From the NCBI GenBank assembly GCA_029574055.1, contig JAKQBQ010000131.1:1-6159 (forward strand): a DNA stretch of 6,159 bases, written 5' to 3'. The notes below the pieces were generated by a model. It was given only the letters and a program-made list of their open reading frames with translations. It searched no databases and was not told the DNA's origin. The stretch comes from Methanobacteriota archaeon (lineage in GTDB: Archaea > Thermoplasmatota > Thermoplasmata > Methanomassiliicoccales > Methanomethylophilaceae). The position numbers and the translations under genes are program-made. This document shows, one piece after another, positions 1-6,159 of this stretch (within the stretch, counting starts at the first letter, position 1; each line of letters begins with the position of its first letter).

Positions 1-80
1 TGCTGATCTATGCGTCCGCAGCCTTCGCAGCCTTCTTCGAGACAATGTTTGGCTCGGTGTTCAAAGCGCTCAGGATTTAA
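1..80 (+). CDS. C-terminal end of a probable membrane protein (5' partial)
   Basis: Reading from base 3 gives 25 codons and a TAA at 78-80. The visible tail is hydrophobic and rich in Ala and Phe (LIYASAAFAAFF, then ETMFGSVFKALRI), ending in a short basic stretch. This fits the last transmembrane helix and cytosolic tail of an integral membrane protein. Codon choice (GCC, TTC, AGG, mostly G or C in third position) resembles the other genes here. Its stop overlaps the stop of the convergent gene on the other strand within the palindrome TTAA at 77-80. Too little is present to name a family. The frame starting at base 2 is also open, but it is antisense to the neighbouring gene and gives an unremarkable peptide, so this frame is preferred with moderate confidence. 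Confidence 0.45.
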   Translation, partial: LIYASAAFAAFFETMFGSVFKALRI

Positions 81-634
81 TATTTGCCTTTGCCACTCAT
101 GTGGATCATGAGCTCCGAGGTCATTTGGGCAAGGTGTATGGCCCTCCTCCCCGTACCTACGGCCGCGGGGTCGTTCCTCAGGAGCCTTCTGTAAGCCTTC
201 CTTATGGTGATCGGCTCGTCTGCCGGCGTTCTGCATTTGAGGCTTATCGGCATCTTTGCGGACACGGACGGCATAACGGTCGTTCTGAGGGTGATGTTCC
301 AGGGGTCGAAGGACATGTATCTTCCGAATTCCTGTTTATCGTCAAAGGCCGCGATGTTCTTCTCTTCAATTATCTCCATGATATCATCGGCGACCTTCCT
401 CTCCGGATCCCCCGCATAGATCTCCTCTGCGTATAGCCCTCCGATCCCGGAAATGTAGTCGAGCTTGGCCTTGCCGAGCTTTTTCGGATCGTAATAAACT
501 ACGTTATGGTAGACCGTTTCATAAGTGTTCGACGACAGGTCCACCATGCATACGGCTATGTCGACGATCTCATCATAAGGGCAGCCGTCGGGGCCGGTAG
601 TGATCGCCTGTATGACAAATATCTCCTCAGACAC
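77..634 (-). CDS. Catalytically degenerate DnaQ-like (DEDDh exonuclease-fold) protein
   Basis: This is a 185-residue soluble protein with no signal peptide or membrane segment. Its start is GTG at 634; no ATG, GTG or TTG lies upstream in frame before a stop at 692-694, and a TATA box sits at the right distance. The pattern follows the DnaQ/RNase T 3'-5' exonuclease fold: FVIQAITTG (residues 6-14) matches Exo I, DEIVDIAVCMVD (21-32) the next strand, DP (49-50) and GIGGLYAEEI the region before Exo II, AAFDDKQEFGRYM (95-107) Exo II, and RRAIHLAQMTSEL (163-175) Exo III. All five catalytic residues of the family appear replaced: Asp and Glu of Exo I by Gln9 and Ile11, Exo II Asp by Glu102, Exo III His and Asp by Arg163 and Leu168. 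If the alignment is right it cannot bind the two metal ions and is probably a binding or scaffold protein. The fold call is by eye and tentative; the reading frame is secure. It is transcribed divergently from the AddAB-like operon. Confidence 0.7.
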   Translation of the reverse strand: MSEEIFVIQAITTGPDGCPYDEIVDIAVCMVDLSSNTYETVYHNVVYYDPKKLGKAKLDYISGIGGLYAEEIYAGDPERKVADDIMEIIEEKNIAAFDDKQEFGRYMSFDPWNITLRTTVMPSVSAKMPISLKCRTPADEPITIRKAYRRLLRNDPAAVGTGRRAIHLAQMTSELMIHMSGKGKY

Positions 635-652
635 GGAATCGGTTATGCGGAC

Positions 653-670
653 GATATAATTGTACTTTCG
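653..670 (-). promoter_or_regulatory. Archaeal promoter (BRE + TATA) of the DnaQ-like gene
   Basis: Read on the minus strand, CGAAAGT (670 to 664) matches the archaeal BRE consensus (cRnaAnt) and is followed by ACAATTATATC (663 to 653), a TATA-type element. With base 634 as +1, the central A residues of the BRE fall at -33/-34, their usual place, and the TATA centre is near -24. Transcription would then begin at or within a base or two of the GTG start codon, giving a leaderless message. No Shine-Dalgarno motif is present between this element and the GTG. Confidence 0.6.
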
Positions 671-679
671 CCACTTTCG
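664..679. repeat. Tandem 7-bp repeat ACTTTCG in the divergent promoter region
   Basis: ACTTTCG occurs at 664-670 and again at 673-679, a 9-bp period. The proximal copy coincides with the putative BRE of the minus-strand gene. The pair lies between the two divergent TATA boxes, ending 16 bp before the plus-strand TATA. It could be a duplicated BRE or a binding site for a regulator controlling both genes; a chance duplication is possible because the unit is short. Confidence 0.4.
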
Positions 680-693
680 GCCTACCCCCTCTT

Positions 694-704
694 AGATATA
701 AATA
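694..704 (+). promoter_or_regulatory. TATA box of the AddB/AddA-like operon (leaderless)
   Basis: AGATATAAATA contains the TATA-type core ATATAAATA at 696-704, centred on base 700. If the A of the ATG at 726 is +1, the centre is at -26, the canonical archaeal position, so the message should start at the start codon itself. The bases just upstream (CCCCTCTT) are not purine-rich, so the BRE is weak. GGAG at 721-724 is only one base from the ATG, too close to act as a Shine-Dalgarno site, and would lie outside a leaderless transcript. Confidence 0.7.
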
Positions 705-725
705 GCCCGACAACCTGTTCGGAGC

Positions 726-3389
726 ATGCGCCGCGCGAAGAGCATTGATGAGCTGTACGAAGAGGTCAAAGGTTACGATATTGTCCTTACAAATGATGCC
801 GCACTTGTAACGGCGCTCAACGCAAAGATAGACACCCCCCGCATAGGGGGCTTCGCCTACACGCCCAGGCACATAGCGAAGAACGAGGCCGTCCCCATAT
901 TCGGGGACGGCGCTCTCGACGATCTCCAAATAATCGCGGGGATCGCAAAAGAGACGGGGTACAGCCTCAAGCAGATACACAGCGAGCTTGAGAACATACG
1001 CACGATAAGGCGGTACAAGAAGGATGTCAGAAGATACCTGTACTCAGAGCCGTCCAGGAAGATATACAGGTCGTTCCAAGGGCTCAGGACCATCGAGAAG
1101 CTCATGGATTCCTATGTACCGGAGGATACAAGATTCTTCGAAGGAAAGAAGGTCGCCGTCATCGGGATCGAGCTTTTCGACGATCTCGATAAACATTTTG
1201 TTCCGATCGATCACGACGAGATAGATGTATTCACCGACGGCAGGTATGATATTGACATCATCTACGAAGTAGGTAACGACAGACAGCTGGCGGAGAACGC
1301 GGTGAGCCTGATAGAAAAGGAGAAGGACAACGACACCGCGATCGTGCTGGACACCACCGGCCCCATTGCCGACGCTGTCAGAGCGGCATTGTACCGCAGA
1401 GGCATACGCTTCAAGAACACAATGTCCGTGAAGGACCTTCCCCAGGTAAGGGATTATCTTCAGTTCCTTTCCCTTTCCTTATCATATGAGACCCTTAGAG
1501 TAAGGCACGTCCGGGAGCTGCTTTCAGGATACCGCGGGGAGCTCAGGCAGAGGGAGGACGAGTACCTTCTCCACAAGATAGAGGGGCATCTGAGCGGCAG
1601 GACGAAAATGCTTGTCGAGACCATGAAGAACATCAGGGATCTCACATTCCAAGAGGTCTGCGACAGGGTCGTCGGGGACGCGCACCGCCCGCAGATCAAG
1701 ATGGTCATCGAAGACATGGAGATAGAGAACCTCAAGGTGGCATCCAAGCCCGTGAACGAGTTGGGCTACGCTGTCAACAACATTGACGACCTGCGCCACA
1801 ACGAGGAGATACCCGAGAATGAGAAAAAGGGCGTGCTGCTTGCCGACTGCTCGAGATCGATGTATGTCGACCGTCCCTTCGTGATATATCTGGGACTTGG
1901 GCCGGAATGGTCTAACGTGACGATAGGGAAGGAGTATATCGACAAAGAATCCGAAGCGGAGCGCAACATGTTCAGGTTCTCCGTGCTTCTCCAGCAAGGC
2001 GTAACAAGGGTGTATGCGGTGAACTCTATGAAGAACGGGAAGAGGTCATCCCCCTCGCCGGTGTTCGAGCAGATAAAGGAATATGAGCGCAGGGAAGAAG
2101 AAAGCGCCGCTGTATCCGGCTTCGAGGATGTTGCCGATAAGGTGATCAAAGGGCAATGGACCGCTCCCGCGAAGGTAGAGACGGTCAAGAGAGGGGACGA
2201 TGTGTTCGATATTGCCGATAAAGAAGGCTGGAGTTTCTCGAAATCCACATACAACAACTATTACGCCTGCCCCCGCGCCTACATGTACGGAAAGATGATC
2301 CATATACCCGATTCAGAGAAAACGATATTCGGCAGCATCATACACGAATTCGCCGAGTTCTACCTCTGCTACCCGGAGCTTGTGAGAGAGGATCCCGATG
2401 CCTACACGGAAATGATACGCGACAGATATTCCGGGTTGTCCAGCCAGCAGATGACGGGCATCGATTGGAGCAGGATCAGGATATGCATGGCCAATATCAT
2501 ACGCTTTATTGACTCTCTGGGCATAAAGGAGGTCCCCCTCGACAGGGACAACTCGGAAAGGAAGTACAAGAACACTTTCATGGAGATGCACAACTGCACC
2601 AAGTACAGCAGCATCACCGAGACGGAGTTCGACACTCACAAGCACCCTCTTTTCGGGAATTTCGATCTTATCGTAAGGAACAGGGTGATAGACTACAAGA
2701 CAGGAAAATCGAACACCGCGAAGGAAGTGAAAGAACGTATGGACATGGGGAAGAAACAGGATTATTTCGAGTTCCAGCCGTTGGTATACTTATCTCTGCT
2801 AAGGGACAATTCCCCTCCCCCGCACAGGTTCAGCCTGGTATACGTTGCGGATAATGATGTAAGATCCGTTACCGATGAGGATTTCAGGATAAGCGAGAAC
2901 GTACGCGATGTGGTGCTCGTCGAAAGCAGCATGAGGGAGTTCCTTTCCGATCCGGACTCTCCCGTAAAGAGCATATACAGCGCTGATGGCTACAAACGGA
3001 TCGTGGAGAATTGGAGCGCGTTCGTGAACATGGTGTATGATTCAGGGATCGTCCCTTCATTATGGAAAGGAAATGAGGATCTTGCCGCGTCAGTCGCAGG
3101 AGCGTTCGGGATGAGCACCAAGAAGGGAATGGAAAATTCCGTAAGAGCGATCGGCTGGCTATCCGAGATAGTGATATCCGGGATGTACGAGGAAGGTACT
3201 GAGGTCATTGTTCCGATGGACACCCTCGAAAGGTTCCTATCCAAAGTAGACGAAGACCATACCACGGCCTCAAAGCAGACATATACCGAATTCCCCGCAT
3301 CGCCGAGAGTGGACTGCTCGAAATGCAGCTTCTTCAAGGCATGCACAAAGGACAAGATAGAGTTGGAAGGGGGTGAGGAAGATCAGTGA
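726..3389 (+). CDS. AddB-like helicase-nuclease subunit: inactive helicase body, RecB-family nuclease, 4Fe-4S cysteines
   Basis: This 887-residue protein is probably the second subunit of an AddAB-type DNA-end-processing complex. The start is ATG 726, chosen for its spacing to the TATA box. Residues 1-480 resemble the helicase-derived body of AddB but show no Walker A: the N-terminal region (YDIVLTNDAALVTAL, 17-31) has no GxGKT. A second RecA-like region is suggested by AIVLDT (205-210) and by RPFVIYLGLGPEW (383-395) followed by an ESEAER...R segment. Residues 503-880 form a PD-(D/E)XK nuclease: GSIIHEFAEF with His540, GNFD with Asp647, VIDYKTG with Asp656 and Lys658, and QPLVY with Gln684. 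These match the RecB His, Asp, Asp-x-Lys and QxxxY motifs. Cys515 (YYACPRAY) before the core and Cys864, Cys867, Cys873 (C-x2-C-x5-C) after it reproduce the AddB/Cas4 iron-sulfur staple. From memory, haloarchaea carry proteins with similar architecture beside UvrD-type helicases. It is shorter than bacterial AddB (about 1150 residues). The 3' end overlaps the AddA-like gene by 17 bp. Subunit identity is well supported; Chi recognition is not demonstrated. Confidence 0.88.
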   Translation: MRRAKSIDELYEEVKGYDIVLTNDAALVTALNAKIDTPRIGGFAYTPRHIAKNEAVPIFGDGALDDLQIIAGIAKETGYSLKQIHSELENIRTIRRYKKDVRRYLYSEPSRKIYRSFQGLRTIEKLMDSYVPEDTRFFEGKKVAVIGIELFDDLDKHFVPIDHDEIDVFTDGRYDIDIIYEVGNDRQLAENAVSLIEKEKDNDTAIVLDTTGPIADAVRAALYRRGIRFKNTMSVKDLPQVRDYLQFLSLSLSYETLRVRHVRELLSGYRGELRQREDEYLLHKIEGHLSGRTKMLVETMKNIRDLTFQEVCDRVVGDAHRPQIKMVIEDMEIENLKVASKPVNELGYAVNNIDDLRHNEEIPENEKKGVLLADCSRSMYVDRPFVIYLGLGPEWSNVTIGKEYIDKESEAERNMFRFSVLLQQGVTRVYAVNSMKNGKRSSPSPVFEQIKEYERREEESAAVSGFEDVADKVIKGQWTAPAKVETVKRGDDVFDIADKEGWSFSKSTYNNYYACPRAYMYGKMIHIPDSEKTIFGSIIHEFAEFYLCYPELVREDPDAYTEMIRDRYSGLSSQQMTGIDWSRIRICMANIIRFIDSLGIKEVPLDRDNSERKYKNTFMEMHNCTKYSSITETEFDTHKHPLFGNFDLIVRNRVIDYKTGKSNTAKEVKERMDMGKKQDYFEFQPLVYLSLLRDNSPPPHRFSLVYVADNDVRSVTDEDFRISENVRDVVLVESSMREFLSDPDSPVKSIYSADGYKRIVENWSAFVNMVYDSGIVPSLWKGNEDLAASVAGAFGMSTKKGMENSVRAIGWLSEIVISGMYEEGTEVIVPMDTLERFLSKVDEDHTTASKQTYTEFPASPRVDCSKCSFFKACTKDKIELEGGEEDQ
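888..911 (+). repeat. Inverted repeat (9-bp arms) inside the AddB-like gene
   Basis: GCCGTCCCC at 888-896 and GGGGACGGC at 903-911 are perfect inverted copies around the 6-base loop ATATTC. A smaller one, CCCCC-GCATA-GGGGG, lies at 836-850. In a leaderless mRNA starting at 726 these would form hairpins about 110 and 160 bases from the 5' end. They are wholly coding (AVPIFGDGA for the larger), and similar 8-bp hairpins occur elsewhere in the window, so a regulatory role is only a possibility. Confidence 0.3.
3365..3375 (+). promoter_or_regulatory. Purine-rich initiation region and GTG start of the AddA-like gene
   Basis: GGAAGGGG at 3365-3372 directly abuts GTG at 3373-3375. A stop (TAG, 3358-3360) lies five codons upstream in the same frame and no other start codon intervenes, so this GTG is the earliest possible start. 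The next ATG in frame (3433) would remove the Q motif (LNPSQ) just before Walker A, so it is unlikely. The purine-rich run is closer than a standard Shine-Dalgarno site. Because the upstream gene is still being read until 3389, initiation is probably coupled to its termination. Confidence 0.5.
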
Positions 3390-6159
3390 GCTGAACCCAT
3401 CGCAGAGGGCGATCGCCGAGGAGCTTGAGGGAATGATCGTCGTGGACGCCGGGCCGGGGACCGGCAAGACGCACACTATTGTGGATAGATTCATGAACAT
3501 CCTAAGGAAAGAGAACATCACCACCAAAGACGTTCTTCTTCTGACGTTTATGAGGAACGCGGCAAGCGAGATGGAAGAGAGGATAAGGAGCAGGATGGCG
3601 GGAACGGATCTTTCCAAACACTCCAAGTTCATACAGACGAGCACTTTCGATTCTTTCTGCTATTCGGTGATCATGGAATCCCCGGATTCCGTCAGCAAGT
3701 TCTTCAAAACGGACGAGGTGCTGACACGAGGCGCATCCCTGGTCGAGAACGAGACGCTGAATCTTAGGTATTTCACAGACTTCTTCGACCGTTTCATGAT
3801 CTCCCGCCCCGAAGAATACGGGGCGCAGGGAGCGATCGCATCCCAAAACGTTCCGGAGCTTTATCAGATCATCAACAAACTGATGTCGAGAGGGGTCGTC
3901 CCCCTCAGAAAAGGATGGTTCGGCGGCAGCGACGGAAAGATACTCTTCGGGCAGCCGGAGAAGGTGTTCGAGGCGCTTTCCGAGTTCAACGCGGAGGAGC
4001 CAAATTCCAAAGGGAACTGCAAATTGTCCAAGTGGCTTTGCGATATGTTCTCCGACGACCCGGCATTCTTTGAGGAACACGATGTCTCGCCTCTCGATCC
4101 TTTGCCGGAGGACATGATAAAAGATGCGGCGTTCGATGACAAGAGAGATCTTCTGGCACTGATACATGACATCTATTACGAATACATCAGGAGCTGCATA
4201 AACGACGATAGGTTGACATTCGGACTCGCAGCGTCCTTCGCATTCATTGTGCTTTACAGCGACGGGAAGGTCAGGGAAAGGATGTCTGTGAAATATCTCA
4301 TGATAGATGAATTCCAAGACACCAACGAGAATCAGCTCATGATCGCGCTGATGCTGCTCAAAGAACCAAACCTTTGCGTGGTCGGGGATTGGAAGCAGGG
4401 GATATACGGCTTCAGGCACGTTTCGATCGACAACATAATCGATTTCGAGAACAGGGCCGCATCTCTTAGAAGAATACTCAACGATGACGCCGTCCGGGTG
4501 CCTTTCATGATACCTGAAGTGAAAAAGCTGTCTCTCGATATGAACTACAGAAGCTCACAGGCGGTCATCGATACTGCTTACAGGTCTCTCTTCATCCCGG
4601 CAAAGAAGGGTGACGACGTCGATGAGGAAAGCCTCCGCAAGAACATCACCAACATCTCGGCGCAGAGGGATGACATCGGAGAACATACAAAAATAGAGTT
4701 TGTCTCCACTCCTTCCAGGGACGAGGAGGCGGAGGAGGTCGTCAGGACCATAGCCCGCTATATCACGGGGGATTTTGTGATCCACGAGGGCGGGAAGGCA
4801 AGGCGCCCCGAGTTCGGCGATATAGCCGTGCTCAGCAGGAAGACGGACCTCTGCCGCGCCGTCAGCGATGCCGCTGCATCAGCCGGGATACCCGCATTCC
4901 TCCAGGGAGAGGTGGAGGTTATGTGCACGAGAGAGGGCAAGCTCGCCCTCGCTTGGCTCAAATATCTGAACAACCCGAAGGACGAGTGGGGCATAGGCCC
5001 GATACTGGCCGATGCCGGCTATTCTTTAGACGAAATGAACGAAATGAAGGACAACATACCGAAGATGTATTCGGAAAAGAGGTCCGAGCTCATAAAAAAG
5101 AAAAGGCGCATCACCGATCTCCTTTCTTCGATATTCTCCTTCCACGGACTGAACAACGATATGACGCAAACGATAATCTCTGTGATATCCTCATCCCACA
5201 GGGAATCCCTGCTTACCATATCCGACGTTATCGGAATGATCGAGAAGGATATCGAAGACCGGACGAAATACTCTGTTGACGGCATGCTTGACCGTAAAGC
5301 GGTGACGATACAGACCATGCATAAATCGAAAGGCCTGGAATATCCCATTGTAATAATAGCCGGGATCGACGACAGAGCGATGCCGAGCATGCTTGCTGAC
5401 AAATCGACATATTCATTCAACGAGACGACAGGGATACGCTGCAGGAAGGACGTCTCCTCTTTCGGAGGAGACTACTCGAAAATAACAAAATCTTGGAAGA
5501 CCTATCTTGCGGAACACACCCTCGTAAAAGACTACAGCGAGGAAAGAAGGCTGATGTTCGTCGCCCTTTCAAGGGCGAAGCAGTACATCACTGTGGTATC
5601 AGGTCCAAAACCATCCGCATTCTTCACCCGTCTTTCCGGAGGGGAGAAAAGGGAATGCGGGAAAGGCAGCATCAGGAACATGGATATCGGGGCGGAGCCG
5701 CAGCTCATTCCCGCCCCCGTTGTCGGAGAGTTCGTTCCGAGAAGGATCAACATCGGGGTGCATGATATAATGAGGTCCATTGATCAATTCCATCCGGACG
5801 GCGACACCGATGAATTTTCCGGAAAGGGGAAGAAATATGGAACCGAAATTCATGAGCTGGCACATGCGATGGCGCTCGAGCATCAGAAGGATGATGGAAG
5901 GCCGGAGATCCCCATGATAAGAAAGATACTCGACGCAGCAAAGAATGCTGACATGATCCTTCCGGAGACGGAATGCTCTCTTCCCTTCAATGAACTCAAT
6001 GCTACGCTGAAGGGAGTGATAGACCTTCTTATCGTAAGGAGCGACAGGATCGAGATACACGATTACAAGACGGATGTCGACTCGTCGTACGAAAGCGAAT
6101 ACCGCATACAGCTGAGCGTGTATGCACACGCAGCCTCCGAACGCTACGGCAGGCCGGCG
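3373..6159 (+). CDS. AddA-like superfamily 1A helicase with C-terminal RecB-family nuclease (3' partial)
   Basis: 929 codons are open to the window edge without a stop. This is the motor subunit expected to translocate 3'-5' on single-stranded DNA and unwind duplex ends using ATP. UvrD/RecB motifs occur in order: Q motif (LNPSQ, Gln11), Walker A (AGPGTGKT, 26-33), Ia (LLLTFMRNAASEM, ending at 67), Ic (STFDSF, 90-95), Walker B (MIDEFQDT, with Asp312-Glu313), III (GDWKQGIYGFR, 338-348), IV (NYRS, 391-394), V (TMHKSKGLEYP, 648-658) and VI (EERRLMFVALSRAK, 723-736). All key residues look intact, so it should be an active ATPase. A RecB-type nuclease follows: GTEIHELAH with His827, GVID with Asp884, HDYKTD with Asp897 and Lys899, and QLSVY (913-917). 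Only the last few dozen residues of that domain should be missing, giving roughly 960-1000 residues against about 1230 for bacterial AddA. The AddA/RecB call rests on the helicase-plus-nuclease fusion and the AddB-like partner encoded just upstream. Confidence 0.92.
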   Translation, partial: MRKISELNPSQRAIAEELEGMIVVDAGPGTGKTHTIVDRFMNILRKENITTKDVLLLTFMRNAASEMEERIRSRMAGTDLSKHSKFIQTSTFDSFCYSVIMESPDSVSKFFKTDEVLTRGASLVENETLNLRYFTDFFDRFMISRPEEYGAQGAIASQNVPELYQIINKLMSRGVVPLRKGWFGGSDGKILFGQPEKVFEALSEFNAEEPNSKGNCKLSKWLCDMFSDDPAFFEEHDVSPLDPLPEDMIKDAAFDDKRDLLALIHDIYYEYIRSCINDDRLTFGLAASFAFIVLYSDGKVRERMSVKYLMIDEFQDTNENQLMIALMLLKEPNLCVVGDWKQGIYGFRHVSIDNIIDFENRAASLRRILNDDAVRVPFMIPEVKKLSLDMNYRSSQAVIDTAYRSLFIPAKKGDDVDEESLRKNITNISAQRDDIGEHTKIEFVSTPSRDEEAEEVVRTIARYITGDFVIHEGGKARRPEFGDIAVLSRKTDLCRAVSDAAASAGIPAFLQGEVEVMCTREGKLALAWLKYLNNPKDEWGIGPILADAGYSLDEMNEMKDNIPKMYSEKRSELIKKKRRITDLLSSIFSFHGLNNDMTQTIISVISSSHRESLLTISDVIGMIEKDIEDRTKYSVDGMLDRKAVTIQTMHKSKGLEYPIVIIAGIDDRAMPSMLADKSTYSFNETTGIRCRKDVSSFGGDYSKITKSWKTYLAEHTLVKDYSEERRLMFVALSRAKQYITVVSGPKPSAFFTRLSGGEKRECGKGSIRNMDIGAEPQLIPAPVVGEFVPRRINIGVHDIMRSIDQFHPDGDTDEFSGKGKKYGTEIHELAHAMALEHQKDDGRPEIPMIRKILDAAKNADMILPETECSLPFNELNATLKGVIDLLIVRSDRIEIHDYKTDVDSSYESEYRIQLSVYAHAASERYGRPA

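Noticed and set aside
721..724. GGAG as a Shine-Dalgarno site for the AddB-like gene
   Set aside because: Only one base separates it from the ATG, and the TATA spacing places the transcript start at the ATG itself.
101..748. Plus-strand open frames (101-436, 204-419, 506-748)
   Set aside because: They are antisense to the DnaQ-like gene or cross the promoter region, and their peptides resemble no protein family.
627..980. A 117-codon minus-strand open frame spanning the divergent promoter region
   Set aside because: It would cover both TATA boxes and overlap the start of the AddB-like gene as well as the first codons of the DnaQ-like gene. The two flanking genes explain the region better.
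1524..2257. Overlapping minus-strand open frames of 157 and 163 codons
   Set aside because: They lie opposite the AddB-like gene in frames left open by its codon bias. The peptides are unconvincing and no promoter or start context was seen.
2229..3386. Cas4 nuclease and a CRISPR-adaptation context
   Set aside because: The Cas4-like cysteine and nuclease pattern is shared with AddB. The domain sits at the end of a long helicase-like protein beside an AddA-like gene, and no CRISPR repeats or other cas genes are present.
3502..4419. A 305-codon open frame on the minus strand
   Set aside because: It is antisense to the AddA-like gene, whose plus frame carries helicase motifs Ia through III in order across this stretch. 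The antisense peptide shows no recognisable domain and has no promoter.
5452..5578. Hairpins GTCTCCTC/GAGGAGAC (5452-5472) and TCGCCCTT/AAGGGCGA (5561-5578) as terminators or regulatory elements
   Set aside because: Both are inside the AddA-like coding frame, the second within helicase motif VI, with no following T-run. They look like chance palindromes in coding DNA.

Overview
The window looks archaeal, most likely from the Thermoplasmata/Methanomassiliicoccales or a related euryarchaeal group. The grounds are A/T-rich TATA elements about 25 bp upstream of the start codons with no room for a leader or Shine-Dalgarno site, GTG starts, and heavy use of AGG/AGA arginine and ATA isoleucine codons in moderate-GC DNA. 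The lineage is inferred from style and protein resemblance, not from a marker gene.

Layout: (1) bases 1-80, + strand, hold the last codons of a probable membrane protein. (2) Bases 77-634, - strand, encode a 185-residue protein whose sequence can be laid over the DnaQ-like DEDDh 3'-5' exonuclease fold, but every catalytic position is replaced. It meets gene 1 tail to tail inside one TTAA. (3) Bases 635-725 are a 91-bp divergent promoter region with a TATA box facing each way and a tandem ACTTTCG repeat. (4) Bases 726-3389, + strand, encode an 887-residue AddB-like subunit: a helicase-type body without Walker A, then a RecB-family nuclease enclosed by four cysteines suited to a 4Fe-4S cluster. 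(5) Bases 3373-6159, + strand, encode an AddA-like superfamily 1A helicase with all its signature motifs and a second RecB-family nuclease. It overlaps gene 4 by 17 bp and runs off the window after 929 codons.

Genes 4 and 5 probably form an operon for a two-subunit, two-nuclease, single-motor DNA-end-processing machine of the AddAB/RecBCD type. In bacteria such complexes unwind and degrade double-strand ends, and either produce recombinogenic 3' tails or destroy foreign linear DNA. Archaeal end resection is usually attributed to Mre11-Rad50-HerA-NurA, so an AddAB-like pair here is notable. The divergent exonuclease-like pseudoenzyme is the least explained gene; its proximity suggests, but does not prove, a link to the same process. 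No tRNA, rRNA, CRISPR array, insertion sequence or origin was seen.
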